In this document: positions 34,740 to 45,100 of the stretch, one piece after another
Layout of the letters: each line of letters opens with the position of its first letter
How positions within the stretch are numbered: the stretch's first letter is position 1
Assembly: GCF_014349235.1 (NCBI RefSeq)
Contig: NZ_JACSOH010000013.1
Span: 1 to 64,000 of the forward strand
Direction: 5' to 3'
DNA length: 64,000 bases
Source: Cytophaga sp. FL35
GTDB lineage: Bacteria; Bacteroidota; Bacteroidia; Flavobacteriales; Flavobacteriaceae
Notes under the pieces: model-generated
What the model was told of the DNA's origin: nothing
What the model saw: the letters and a program-made list of their open reading frames with translations, nothing else
The model's database searches: none
Position numbers and translations under genes: made by a program

Positions 34740-35327
34740 TTATTTTACCATTGCCAAAAGGGTACTATAAACCAGTTGGGTTGGCAACCCAACTACATTA
34801 GGATAGGAGCCATTTATTTCTTCTATTCCAATGAGGCCAATCCACTCTTGAATGCCGTAAGCACCTGCCTTATCATAGGGCTTAAAGTTATCTATATAAT
34901 ACGCAATTTCCTTTTTGGACAGCTTTTTAAACTTAACCCGCGTTGTCTGGCTTACCGTTTTTTGGTCTTCCGTTGTACTAAAACAGACAGAGGTAATTAC
35001 TTCATGCCAATCATTGGATAACGCTTCAAGCATTTTGGTGGCTTCGGACGCATCTTTAGCCTTGGCCAAAGAGGTATTTTGGTGCCAGACAACAGTATCG
35101 GAAGTAATCAGAATTTCGTTAGGGTTTAAAGTGTCAATAAGTGCTGTAGCTTTTAATTCCGCTAGATAAGCAGAGATTTCCTCGGCCTCTAATTCCAAAG
35201 GATAAACCTCTTCAACACTTTTAAGTCTAATTTCAAAATGAAGCCCTAGGTCCTTTAAAAATTGCTGTCTTCTTGGAGAACCGGAACCTAATACAATTTT
35301 GTAGTCCTTTAATTTATTAAGTAGCAT
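34740..35327 (-). CDS. maf: Maf family nucleoside triphosphate pyrophosphatase
   Basis: A 195-residue cytosolic enzyme. SGSPRR (residues 15-20) is the N-terminal Maf motif, ITSDTVVW (about 73-80) carries the metal-binding Asp, and DKAGAYGIQEW (about 150-160) is the dTTP/UTP-type signature. Maf proteins hydrolyse dTTP, UTP or modified nucleotides to the monophosphate and PPi, clearing them from the pool. Length and motifs are complete. It lies three bases after the KdsC-like gene on the same strand and leads to the lipoprotein and MscS genes. Confidence 0.93.
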   Translation of the reverse strand: MLLNKLKDYKIVLGSGSPRRQQFLKDLGLHFEIRLKSVEEVYPLELEAEEISAYLAELKATALIDTLNPNEILITSDTVVWHQNTSLAKAKDASEATKMLEALSNDWHEVITSVCFSTTEDQKTVSQTTRVKFKKLSKKEIAYYIDNFKPYDKAGAYGIQEWIGLIGIEEINGSYPNVVGLPTQLVYSTLLAMVK

Positions 35328-35330
35328 TTA

Positions 35331-35858
35331 TTAGTCGTTTGCTGCACTATAGTTAGACATCCAGTCACCTCTAACTTTAAGTACCTGTTCTATAACATCC
35401 CTAACACACCCTTCGCCACCGTTTTTATGCGAAACATAATGGCTAATAGCTTTAACTTCAGGGACCGCATTTTGAGGGCAGGTAGCAAGGGCCACGGTTT
35501 GCATGGGAGGAATATCCGGTATATCGTCTCCCATATAGAGCATAGTTTCGGGCTGTACTTCGTATATATCCATGTATTCCTCAAGAGCGTCCATTTTGTG
35601 GTGTGCACCTAAATAAATATCGGTTACTCCAAGCTCCCTTAGTCTGCTACGTACCCCTTCATTGGTACCTCCAGATATTATACAGATACGATACCCCTTT
35701 TGTAGCGCGGTTTTAAGGGCATAACCATCTTTTACGCTCATTTTACGGAGCATTTCGCCATCAGTTGTAATAATGAGGGTACTATCTGTAAAAACTCCGT
35801 CTACATCAAAAACAAAAGTGTCAATATTCTTAAGGTACTCTTTATAGCTCTTTTCCAT
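35331..35858 (-). CDS. kdsC: KdsC-type HAD phosphatase (KDO-8-P phosphatase family)
   Basis: A HAD-family phosphatase of about 175 residues. I place the start at the ATG at 35858 (MEKSYKEYLKNID): the longer frame's 42 extra N-terminal residues are basic, lack homology and overlap the previous gene heavily. Motif I is FDVDGVFTDS (D18/D20), motif II SGGTNEG, motif III MGDDIPDIPPM (about 108). This C0 HAD group makes 3-deoxy-D-manno-octulosonate from its 8-phosphate for lipopolysaccharide synthesis. The shortened C-terminus GGEGCVRDVIEQVL matches KdsC. It overlaps the DUF2520 gene by 17 bases. Other C0 phosphatases are possible but less likely. Confidence 0.85.
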   Translation of the reverse strand: MEKSYKEYLKNIDTFVFDVDGVFTDSTLIITTDGEMLRKMSVKDGYALKTALQKGYRICIISGGTNEGVRSRLRELGVTDIYLGAHHKMDALEEYMDIYEVQPETMLYMGDDIPDIPPMQTVALATCPQNAVPEVKAISHYVSHKNGGEGCVRDVIEQVLKVRGDWMSNYSAAND

Positions 35859-36606
35859 AGGTTTTTTGAATCGATTCGCTAAGTTCAGTATATATTTTTT
35901 TCTGATTTTCTTCTGACAACTGGGCCAGATGTTCTTGTATGGTAGTTTGGTCTCCTCTCCTTGCTGGTCCCGTTTGCGCCTCAAAAGGGGTCATATCTTC
36001 CAGCTTCATCATCGTTTCTTTAAGTAGGGGTTTTAAAATGTTGAAATCCAGGTTGTTTTGTTTTACGATTTCATGTCCCAGATGCAAAAGGTGATTGGTG
36101 AAATTATTTACAAAAATAGCGCTTAAGTGCAATGTCTTTCTTTGGGCGGATGTTATTTCCCTGACATCCTTGGAAATTTCAAATGCGAGCGTTTTTAAGA
36201 ACTCAACATCATTCTTATGTTTGGCTTCTATACAAATGGGAATTTCTCTAAAACTAATATTTCGATGCTTACTAAATGTTTGAAGGGGATAAAAAACACC
36301 GTAACGTGAAAGCTGATGTAGAACATTTATAGAGGTAGCGCCCGAAGTATGTACCACTAACCCTTTTAGGCCGCAGAGGAAGTTTGCGATTTCAGCAATA
36401 GCGGAATCGGACACGCAAATAATGTGAACATCGCAATCCTTGATTTTTGAAAAATCGGTATTAATTAGTTTCGGGGTAACGAAATCTTCCAGTTGTTTAT
36501 AATCTCTGGCAGTTACCTGTAGTACCTTTACTTTAGGGGATAGCGATAAAGCTCTATACAGGTGATATGCTACATTTCCAGCGCCAATGATATTCACGGT
36601 CATCAT
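35842..36606 (-). CDS. Rossmann-like DUF2520 protein
   Basis: A cytosolic protein of about 254 residues. It starts VNIIGAGNVAYHLYRALS (GxGxxA dinucleotide motif), and its later half (TLHLSAIFVNNFTNHLLHLGHEI, then DMTPFEAQTGPARRGD) is the DUF2520 C-terminal domain seen in F420/ketopantoate-reductase-like proteins. The ATG pair at 36606/36603 is the best start; the longer frame lacks homology. The substrate is unknown; such proteins may be NADP-dependent oxidoreductases. First gene of the DUF2520-kdsC-maf-lipoprotein-mscS group, overlapping kdsC by 17 bases. Confidence 0.85.
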   Translation of the reverse strand: MMTVNIIGAGNVAYHLYRALSLSPKVKVLQVTARDYKQLEDFVTPKLINTDFSKIKDCDVHIICVSDSAIAEIANFLCGLKGLVVHTSGATSINVLHQLSRYGVFYPLQTFSKHRNISFREIPICIEAKHKNDVEFLKTLAFEISKDVREITSAQRKTLHLSAIFVNNFTNHLLHLGHEIVKQNNLDFNILKPLLKETMMKLEDMTPFEAQTGPARRGDQTTIQEHLAQLSEENQKKIYTELSESIQKTYGKEL

Positions 36607-36800
36607 AGGGCGAAAATACGCAGATATTTCCGGTTTCAACAAAAGGATGATTGGGCTTTGAGGGCAATTGCTTCAAATAGGTGTTTATATAGATGCAATC
36701 ATTGATTCTGAATCTTATATCTATATTTCATTAAGATTTAGAAATTGCTTTTAAAAAACAATTAACAAATACTGGACCTTATAAAGACCATCTCAACGCA

Positions 36801-36828
36801 TTGAAATGATAAAAAGGGCGTATTTTTG
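36801..36828 (+). promoter_or_regulatory. Promoter of ccsBA
   Basis: TTG (36801-36803), 17 bases, TATTTTTG (36821-36828), 33 bases before the CcsBA ATG at 36861. A full TAnnTTTG match with slightly short spacing. Confidence 0.55.
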
Positions 36829-36860
36829 CATGCTAAAAACCAATTTTAGCCTCTTTTACA

Positions 36861-39800
36861 ATGCAAAAGCTCAAAAGTTTACTGTTTTCTACACGCTTAA
36901 TGTCCATATTGTTTCTGGTTTTTGCGGTGGCAATGGCCTTTGGTACTTTTATTGAAAGCAAATACAGCACGGAAACAGCACGGATTTGGATATATAATGC
37001 ATGGTGGTTTGAAGTGATCATGGTTTTCTTTGTGATCAATTTCGTTGGTAACATAAAAAGGTACCGATTGCTTCGTCTTGAGAAATGGCCTGTCTTACTG
37101 CTGCACCTGAGTTGGATTTTGATTATAGTTGGCGCATTCGTAACAAGATATATAAGTTTTGAAGGAATGATGCCTATTCGGGAAGGCCAGTCAGAAAAGG
37201 TTTTTTATTCGGATAAAACGTATTTGACTGCTTTGGTTGACGGACAGATTGATGGGCAACCTAGAAGAAAAACGCTTCAAGAGGATTTAATTGTTACAGC
37301 AGAGGATATTAAGTCCAATCTTCCGTGGGACTCAGATTTTAATGGTCAGCCGTTTACCATATCCTATGTAGATTTTATCGATGGGGCAGAAGAGGGCTTG
37401 ATTCCCAATGAATCAGGAAATGAATACCTGAAAATTGTGGAAGCTGGCGATGGGCAACGTCATGAGCACTTTCTTGAAAATGGGGAAGTGTCCAATATCC
37501 ACAACGTACTTTTTTCATTGAATAAGGAGACGGAGGGAGCTATCAATATTTTCTATAAAGACGGAGAATACGGTATTAAATCACCCTTTGAAGGTAACTT
37601 TATGCGCATGGCCGACCAGTTTCAGGGCGCAGTGGCTCAAGATAGCCTTCAGACCTTACAATTACGCTCTTTGTACAACATGGCAGGTATGCAATTTGTA
37701 ATACCTGAACCTATTGTTAAGGGTGAATACGGTGTAGTGAAGGTTCCCAAAGAAAAAATGACCGAGGCAACATTAGATGCTTTGGTCGTGGAAATTTCCT
37801 CCAAAGGTGAAACAGTGCAAAAGAAATTATTGGGAGGTAAGGGAACGGCAGATTTTTCACAAAAGATTACGGTAGGCGGATTGGACTTTATGTTGAGCTA
37901 TGGTTCTAAAGTGTATGAACTTCCTTTTAGTATTAAGCTCAATGATTTCATTGCTGAAAAATATCCCGGTACGGAAAAAGGGTATTCTAGTTTTATGAGT
38001 AAAGTTACGGTACAAGACGAAAGACCTTTCGACTACGATATCTTTATGAACAATATATTAGATCATCATGGCTATCGTTTTTTTCAATCCAGTTTTCACC
38101 CAGATGAAAAAGGAACCATTTTATCTGTAAACCATGATCAATGGGGTACGTGGATTACGTATCTGGGTTATTTTTTATTGTATGCCGGACTTATGGGAAT
38201 TATGTTTTTTGGAAAGACCCGATTCAAGGATTTAGGAAGGTCTTTGGTAAAATTGGAATCCAAGAAAAAGAAAGTGGTTACGGCTTTATTTATTGCATTT
38301 TCACTAGGTCTGGGAGCGCAGGAGCATACTGTAGATGATGGTCATGATCATAACCAAGTAACTCCTACACAGTTGCAAATAGACTCATTGATCAATACTA
38401 CCATTGTTTCAAAAGAACATGCGGAAAAGTTTGGCAAGCTAGTGGTTCAGGATGATGCGGGCCGTATGAAGCCCATTCATACATTTTCTTCAGAATTGTT
38501 GAGAAAGCTAAGCCTTAAAGATAAGTTCAAAGATATGAATGCCGATCAAGTATTCTTATCGATGATGTTAAATCCACCGGCTTGGTATAATGCTGAATTT
38601 TTAGCCATTGACAAAAAGGGAAAAAATGATAGTATTCGCCACGTAATTGGGGTGCCAGAAGGACAGAAATATGCGAAGGCTACCGATTTTTTTGATCAAA
38701 GAGGGAACTACAAATTGGAACCTTATTTAAGGGATGCCACGGCAACGAATATTCCGGATAAATTTGAGCAGGATTTTAAGGATGCCAATATCAGGTTAAG
38801 TTTGTTAGACCAGGCATTGAGCGGAAGAATTGTAAAAATATTTCCTTTGCTGAACGATGAAAACAACAAATGGATTTCAGCAGTGGAATACCGAGGAGGT
38901 CAATACCAAGTGGGAGATAGTCTTTACGGTAATTTCATCAAAAATTCCCTTCCCTACTATTTAATGACCCTACGAAAGGCGATTGATACGGAAGATTATT
39001 CGGGTGCCGATAAGTTACTGGAGGCATTTAAGCAAAATCAAAAAAATCATGGAAGCGAGGTATTGCCCTCGGATACTAAGATTGAAACGGAAGTAGTCTA
39101 CAATAAACTCGGTATTTTTAACCAGTTGTGGAGATTATATCCCTTAATTGGTCTGCTGTTCTTTTTTGTACTGATATTTCAAATTTTTAAGGATAGGTCC
39201 ATATGGCGAGCCGCCGTGTATTTTTTTAAAGGAACTATTTTCATTCTGTTTTTATGGCATACCGCCGGTTTGATTTTGCGTTGGTATATTTCCGGTCACG
39301 CCCCTTGGACCAATGCTTATGAAAGTATTCTCTATGTTTCATGGGCTACAATGGGTATGGGTTTATTGTTCGCTCGAAAAAGTGATATGACCTTGGCGGC
39401 TTCCGCCTTTGTAACGGGTATGCTATTATGGATTGCCCATCAGAACTGGGTGGATCCGGCAATTGGCAATTTGGTACCCGTTTTAGACAGCTATTGGTTG
39501 ATGATTCATGTAGCCGTGATTGTTGCCAGTTACGGACCACTCTTTGTAGGAGCTATTCTGGGATTTGTGAGTTTATTGTTAATGATTCTTACTACCAAAA
39601 AGAACAAAAAACGAATGGATCATAGTATTAAGGAGTTGACAATTATAAATGAGTTGGCATTGACCGTTGGTTTGGTAATGCTCACTATTGGTAACTTTTT
39701 GGGTGGACAGTGGGCCAATGAGAGTTGGGGGCGTTATTGGGGCTGGGATCCCAAGGAAACTTGGGCCCTGATTTCAATAATGGTATACGCCTTTGTTATA

Positions 39801-40040
39801 CATATGAGGCTAGTGCCTGGTTTAAGAGGTAAATGGACCTTCAATTTTTTAAGTCTCATTTCTATCGGTAGTATCATGATGACCTATTTTGGGGTTAATT
39901 ATTATTTGGTGGGTCTTCACAGTTATGGGCAAAGTGGATCAGCCGCCATAACCCCTGATTATGTGTGGTATATTGCCTTGGGAGCCCTGTTGATTGGAGC
40001 CTTAAGCTTTTGGCGATACAAGGTGAACTATCTCAAATAA
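36861..40040 (+). CDS. ccsBA: CcsBA cytochrome c biogenesis fusion (ResB-CcsA)
   Basis: A 1059-residue inner-membrane protein joining the two system II cytochrome c synthetase subunits. The N-terminal ResB-like half (residues 1 to about 470) has several hydrophobic segments and a large periplasmic domain. A second periplasmic region follows (about 480-760; HTFSSELLRKLSLKDK is a conserved stretch). The C-terminal CcsA half contains GGQWANESWGRYWGWDPKETWAL, the WWD heme-handling motif, and flanking His residues for heme export. It exports heme and attaches it to CxxCH cytochromes. Its own promoter lies at 36801-36828. Bacteroidota commonly have this fused form. Confidence 0.93.
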   Translation: MQKLKSLLFSTRLMSILFLVFAVAMAFGTFIESKYSTETARIWIYNAWWFEVIMVFFVINFVGNIKRYRLLRLEKWPVLLLHLSWILIIVGAFVTRYISFEGMMPIREGQSEKVFYSDKTYLTALVDGQIDGQPRRKTLQEDLIVTAEDIKSNLPWDSDFNGQPFTISYVDFIDGAEEGLIPNESGNEYLKIVEAGDGQRHEHFLENGEVSNIHNVLFSLNKETEGAINIFYKDGEYGIKSPFEGNFMRMADQFQGAVAQDSLQTLQLRSLYNMAGMQFVIPEPIVKGEYGVVKVPKEKMTEATLDALVVEISSKGETVQKKLLGGKGTADFSQKITVGGLDFMLSYGSKVYELPFSIKLNDFIAEKYPGTEKGYSSFMSKVTVQDERPFDYDIFMNNILDHHGYRFFQSSFHPDEKGTILSVNHDQWGTWITYLGYFLLYAGLMGIMFFGKTRFKDLGRSLVKLESKKKKVVTALFIAFSLGLGAQEHTVDDGHDHNQVTPTQLQIDSLINTTIVSKEHAEKFGKLVVQDDAGRMKPIHTFSSELLRKLSLKDKFKDMNADQVFLSMMLNPPAWYNAEFLAIDKKGKNDSIRHVIGVPEGQKYAKATDFFDQRGNYKLEPYLRDATATNIPDKFEQDFKDANIRLSLLDQALSGRIVKIFPLLNDENNKWISAVEYRGGQYQVGDSLYGNFIKNSLPYYLMTLRKAIDTEDYSGADKLLEAFKQNQKNHGSEVLPSDTKIETEVVYNKLGIFNQLWRLYPLIGLLFFFVLIFQIFKDRSIWRAAVYFFKGTIFILFLWHTAGLILRWYISGHAPWTNAYESILYVSWATMGMGLLFARKSDMTLAASAFVTGMLLWIAHQNWVDPAIGNLVPVLDSYWLMIHVAVIVASYGPLFVGAILGFVSLLLMILTTKKNKKRMDHSIKELTIINELALTVGLVMLTIGNFLGGQWANESWGRYWGWDPKETWALISIMVYAFVIHMRLVPGLRGKWTFNFLSLISIGSIMMTYFGVNYYLVGLHSYGQSGSAAITPDYVWYIALGALLIGALSFWRYKVNYLK

Positions 40041-40143
40041 ACCATTTGTTATTGACAATTAAATAAATTTATCGGCCTTCATATTAGAAGATAGTTGGTT
40101 TTAAGTCTAAATTTTATAGATTTATCACTTTCCAACGCAACTT

Positions 40144-40710
40144 ATGAAGATTAAAAGTGATTCAGAACTAATAAAAGGGCTTCAAAATGAAGACGTTTCT
40201 TCTTTCAAGGCTATTTATGACAAGTATTTTGATGCGCTTTACCGGTATGCTTTTAATATTCTTAAGAACAGAACCGTCTGCGAAGACATGGTGCAAGAAA
40301 TTTTTATTTCTCTTTGGACCAAAAGAGGTGAAGCAACTATTACACAATTAAAATCTTATCTGTTTCAAGCCATAAAATATCAGATATTCAATCACTTCAG
40401 AAACAAAAAATTTACCCTAGAAGATTTGACCCGTTTGAATATTGTTGACCTCTCTATGAATATATCTAGAGACATCGAATTCGATGAACTTGAAAAACTA
40501 GTACGCAGTACGGTCGTTCGTCTACCGAAACGATGCAGACATATTTTTATCCTCAGCCGTTACCAACACAAATCGAACAAAGAGATTGCCGAAGAACTTG
40601 AGATTTCGGTACAGGCGGTAAAAAACCAAATTTCGAAGGCGCTTTCTTTTTTAAGGGCTAATCTACAATATGAAGAAATTATGGTCTTGGTAATGCTATT
40701 CTATAAATAA
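40144..40710 (+). CDS. ECF-family RNA polymerase sigma factor (FecI-like)
   Basis: A 188-residue ECF sigma factor. Region 2 (YDKYFDALYRYAFNILKNRTVCEDMVQEIFISLW, residues 25-60) recognises the -10; region 4 (LPKRCRHIFILSRYQHKSNKEIAEELEISVQAVKNQISKALSFLR, 125-170) has the helix-turn-helix. No SnoaL-type extension. It lies directly upstream of a FecR anti-sigma gene and a SusC with STN domain, the standard signal-transducing trio in Bacteroidota: substrate binding at SusC releases the sigma factor from FecR. It would switch on the genes to 51.3 kb. No clear autoregulated promoter can be picked out. Confidence 0.93.
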   Translation: MKIKSDSELIKGLQNEDVSSFKAIYDKYFDALYRYAFNILKNRTVCEDMVQEIFISLWTKRGEATITQLKSYLFQAIKYQIFNHFRNKKFTLEDLTRLNIVDLSMNISRDIEFDELEKLVRSTVVRLPKRCRHIFILSRYQHKSNKEIAEELEISVQAVKNQISKALSFLRANLQYEEIMVLVMLFYK

Positions 40711-40755
40711 ACGGCGCTTTCTACACTCTGCAATCAACAATCTTTTGTTTTTCGG

Positions 40756-40825
40756 ATCCTATTTTCAATGAAGAGGTACATACTGAAAAACATAAAATTT
40801 TGACCTTTTGATAAAAAAATAGGAT
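40756..40825 (+). promoter_or_regulatory. Long imperfect hairpin in the fecR leader
   Basis: ATCCTATTTT (40756-40765) pairs with AAAATAGGAT (40816-40825), and inside that AAGAGGT (40771-40777) can pair with ACCTTTT (40803-40809), with one G-U. The apical loop is about 25 bases. It has no T-run after the stem, so it is not a simple terminator. It sits between the sigma and fecR genes and may be an mRNA structure or a binding site. Confidence 0.4.
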
Positions 40826-40892
40826 TTCAACGTGTACCATCGTATTAATTTGGGTACTTAATTGTAGACCCCCTATTTTAATTCAAACGGGA

Positions 40893-41996
40893 ATGAATAA
40901 AAAGGAAGCCAAAAACCTCTTTAGTAAATACTTAAAAAACGAATGTACTTCGGAAGAAATTCAGTTGTTGCATAAGTTTTTAGAGTCGTATCAAAATGAT
41001 AACCATTTAGATGATAACGAGTTTCAGAAAAACCGAATTTGGAACAATATTGAGCAAAAAGTATTGCCCGATACAGGCAGAAATAAATTTCCTTTTAGAC
41101 AAATATTACGCTATGCAGCAGTATTTATTGGGCTTTTTGGCTTAGTGTTCGCCATGGGCCTGTACACGAATGAAAGCAAAAATCAAATTGAAATTAACGA
41201 AGATGCCATCATCGTCAAAACTTCTGGTAATCGACAGTTGATTATCGATCAAGATGAAAATCGATTAATTAGGGGTACCAACGGTAAAATTCTGGGTAGG
41301 CAATCGAAAGACCTACTAGTCTATGAGACGAATTCTGCAAAAGAATTGGTTTACAATGAGATAATGATTCCCAATGGGAGAAACTTTAAGCTCAAACTAT
41401 CTGACGGAACCTTCGTACATCTTAATGCAGGCTCTAGTTTAAAATATCCGGTCAGTTTCGTAATAGGAAAAGAACGAAGGGTATTTCTAAAAGGAGAAGC
41501 TTATTTTGAAGTAACCAAGGATTCCGATCATCCATTTACAGTAGTTGCTAATCAAATGGATGTAAATGTTTTAGGTACTCATTTTAACGTAAGCAGTTAT
41601 GATGATGAGACTACCTATGCAGTTTTGGTAGAAGGTTCTGTGCAAGTCACCAAAACAACTGAAAACGATTCGGAAACTTCACGAATTCTAGTGCCAGGGC
41701 AGATGGCTTCATTGTTAGAGGATGGGCTTGAATTGAAAAATGTTAGTGTTGAGGACTATCTCAATTGGCGAAACGGAGACCTTTCATTTCATAATGAGAG
41801 TTTTACTTCCATTGTCAAGAAAATAGAGCGGCATTATAACGTTGATGTACGAAACGAATATACCGAATTGGACAATCAACGTTTCAGGGGAATTTTCAAA
41901 AGTGAGACCATTGCTGATCTTTTGGATACTTTCAAAGAGAGTGCTGAATTCGATTATCAAATAGAAAACAACCAAATAATAATTAAAAAACCCTAA
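40893..41996 (+). CDS. FecR-family anti-sigma factor
   Basis: A 367-residue inner-membrane signal transducer. The cytoplasmic N-terminus (residues 1-70) would hold the sigma factor, one transmembrane helix spans about 72-92 (YAAVFIGLFGLVFAMGLYT), and the FecR domain occupies about 150-250 (MIPNGRNFKLKLSDGTFVHLNAGSSLKYPVSF, GEAYFEVTKDSDHPFTVV). The C-terminal DUF4974 domain (about 295-365) contacts the STN of the SusC receptor. The DUF4974 extension is the Bacteroidota form. It lies 182 bases after the sigma gene and 106 before susC. Regulates the locus by substrate-dependent proteolysis or release of the sigma factor (known for the family). Confidence 0.93.
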   Translation: MNKKEAKNLFSKYLKNECTSEEIQLLHKFLESYQNDNHLDDNEFQKNRIWNNIEQKVLPDTGRNKFPFRQILRYAAVFIGLFGLVFAMGLYTNESKNQIEINEDAIIVKTSGNRQLIIDQDENRLIRGTNGKILGRQSKDLLVYETNSAKELVYNEIMIPNGRNFKLKLSDGTFVHLNAGSSLKYPVSFVIGKERRVFLKGEAYFEVTKDSDHPFTVVANQMDVNVLGTHFNVSSYDDETTYAVLVEGSVQVTKTTENDSETSRILVPGQMASLLEDGLELKNVSVEDYLNWRNGDLSFHNESFTSIVKKIERHYNVDVRNEYTELDNQRFRGIFKSETIADLLDTFKESAEFDYQIENNQIIIKKP

Positions 41997-42024
41997 ATAA
42001 AATTTATGAAGTGACCAAAAAACA

Positions 42025-42054
42025 AAATGGGAAACGCGGCCACGTTCCCCATTT
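42025..42054 (+). promoter_or_regulatory. Intergenic hairpin between fecR and susC
   Basis: AAATGGGAAACG (42025-42036), loop CGGCCA, CGTTCCCCATTT (42043-42054): 11 of 12 positions pair, with one A-C opposition. No T-run follows, so it may stabilise mRNA or separate transcripts rather than terminate. Confidence 0.45.
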
Positions 42055-42102
42055 AAAAATCGATTTCAATTCTACTTAAACAATCAAAACCATTTTAAAA
42101 TT

Positions 42103-45100
42103 ATGGAAAAAAAACAATTGTTTTTCATTCTGCTGGAAAACATTCTTAACAAAAACCGTACCGTGAAAATTTCAATACTGCTGTTTGCGTTTGCGCTGTT
42201 CAATATGCATGCAAATACGTATTCACAGAACAAAAAGGTATCATTTACAGCAAATAACGAGTCCATTGAAAATGTGCTGAAAAAAATCGAAGCTCAAAGT
42301 AAGTTTAGATTTTTTTATAAGATGGGGCAGCTAAATGTGGACCGAAAAGTGACACTCAACGTTGAAAAGAAAACGATAAAAGACGTTTTGGGCTTGTTGT
42401 TCAATGATGGTGTCAGCTACTCATTGCTTAAAAATCAGATTGTACTTAAGCCAAAAATTTTACCTGACACACCCATAGACAAAATAGATAATCGAGTTCG
42501 AATGAATCAAAATGCAATTACCGGAATTGTTACCGATGCCGATGGGTTGCCGCTGGCCGGTGCCAATGTGGTTGAAAAAGGTACCACCAATGGGGTTACC
42601 ACTGACTTTGATGGTAATTTTAGTATTCAGTTAGATTCCGATAATGCCATACTAGTAGTTTCTTATATTGGTTTTGCAACAAAGGAAGTACCTACAGAAG
42701 GAAATTCTTCGCTCAATATTGTGTTGGAAGAAAGCGCTGCTGGTTTAGATGAAGTGGTAGTGGTTGGTTTCGGTACCCAGAAAAAGATAAACGTTATCGG
42801 TTCTGTATCACAGGTTTCCAATGAAGATATTGAAAACAGACCTGTAACTCAAGTGTCGCAGGCCATTACAGGTCAAATGCCAGGGGTTACTGTTATACAA
42901 CGTTCCGGTAGGCCTGGTCAAAGCGGAGGAAATATTAGCGTTCGTGGGGTAGGGTCTTTTGGTGCTACGCCAGATGCCTTGGTACTCATTGATGGTATTG
43001 CCGGTAGCATGAACGACATCAATCCTGATGACATCAAATCGATTTCAGTTTTAAAGGATGCTTCATCTGCAGCCATTTATGGGGCACGGTCCGCAAATGG
43101 GGTTATTTTAATTACCACCAAAAATGGTAGTGACGGTAAGTTTTCTGTCAATTACAACAGTTATGTTGGTTTCAATAGAGCCACCGAATTGCCAGATTTT
43201 GTGGACTCTTGGGAATACGCTGAAATGTATAATATAGCTTCTGGAAGCAATAGTTTTTCTGCCGAAGATATTGAGAACTATCGCTCTCAGTCTGACCTTG
43301 ATAACTATCCGAACACTAGATTTTTGGAAGATTTATTTTCTAAAACAGGTATGCAAACATCACACACATTAACGCTCAACGGAGGAAACGATAGAAATAA
43401 ATACTATGTCTCCGCAGGTGTATTGGACCAAGAGGGTATTGTACCAGGCAACGATTTCAGTAGGTATAACTTTAGGATGAACCTACAAAACAAGTTGGGT
43501 GAAAAATTCGAGCTGAACACAAGAATGTTTGGTGCAATAGAAGAAAGAAACGAGCCTCAGGCTACTGCTAATAAGGGTAGTGCCAATAATAGCTTTGAAG
43601 AACAATTGATTCAGAATGCGGTGAGGTATCCTGCGGTATATTTGGGGCAGGCCTCCAATGGTGATTTTGGCATTGGTCCTGAGAGCGGGGGAACCCCAAC
43701 ATCTTGGTTGGCATCCGAATCGTATTTGGTCAATCCAAGAACCAGAGCGGGCGTGAACGTTAAATTAAACTATAGGCCTAATGATGACCTTACTTTTGCC
43801 TTAATCGGAGGGTATAATTTCTCACTTTTAGAACAGCGTTCTTATTTGGCATCTCAACGTTTGAACGAAGATGTGTTATTGGCTCAGTCTCAGTTGAACC
43901 AATTTAGCAATAAAGAAATATTTAAAACACTTCAGTTTACAGGTGAATATGCAAAGCAATTTGGTATTCATGACGTAAGTCTCTTAGCGGGATATTCTTT
44001 TGAAAACCAAGAATTATCATTTTTTAATGGTTATCGACAAGATTACCCTAGTAACGATTATACGGTTCTTGACTTAGGAAGTGCCGAAAACCAACAATCG
44101 GGAGGCTATGACGCTGAATGGGCCTTACAATCTTTTTTCTCAAGGTTGAAATATAGTTTGAATCAAAAGTACTTATTTGAAGCAACCTTAAGATACGATG
44201 GTTCATCACGTTTCCCCAAAAGCAATAAATATGCGGTCTTTCCGGCAGCAGCCGTTGGGTGGAGAGTTTCGCAGGAATCTTTCTTGAACGAGGTTTCTTG
44301 GTTGAATAATTTAAAAGTAAAGGCTTCATGGGGTATTTTAGGTAACCAAAATATTGGTAACTATCCTTATCAGACAGTTTTGGCCTCAGGTCGCGATTAC
44401 TCTCTTGGAGGAGGTCTTGCCACCGGTGCGGCTTATGCTACCTATCGAGATGAAAATATCAAGTGGGAATCTACTGAAACCACTGACGTTGGTATTGAAT
44501 CTGGATTTTTCGGTAACAAGCTTACTTTTAATGCCACTTACTTTAAGAGAAATACCACCGATGTACTGTTTAAACCATCTTCAAGTGTTTCAACTGTATT
44601 GGGAGTTGGCATCAGTGAAACGAATACCGGCGCAGTACAGAATACGGGTTGGGAGTTTGATTTGGGACATCAAAATGATTTAGGGGATTTCGGTTATTCC
44701 GTAAATGCTAATTTTTCCATTATTCAAAATGAAGTGGTAACCCTAGGTCTTGGTAATGTGGAACAGCCCAATGGTTTTGTAGGCAATGGGTCCGATTTAT
44801 TTATCGGTTATCCAATGCAAATGTATTATGGTTACAAAACTGATGGTGTTTTTTTGAATGACGCTGAAGTAGCTGATTGGCCCGATATGGCTGCCGTGAA
44901 CCCGACTGCTCAAGCAGGGGACATTCGCTATAAAGATATCAGTGGTCCGGACGGGGTGCCTGATGGTCAGGTAGATCCTACCTACGATCGTACGTATTTG
45001 GGCAGTAGAATTCCTAAATACACCTACGGGGCGAACATCAATCTCAATTATAAAAATTTCGATTTTTCAATCTTTCTTCAAGGAGTTGGTGGCGTAAAAG

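Noticed and set aside
35331-35984. Longer start of the KdsC-like gene giving a basic 42-residue N-terminal extension
   Set aside because: The extension overlaps the DUF2520 coding sequence and has no homology; the ATG at 35858 fits family length.
36642-36860. Search for a small ORF or RNA in the gap before ccsBA
   Set aside because: Only short frames with no ribosome-binding or hydrophobic pattern; nothing but the promoter seen.
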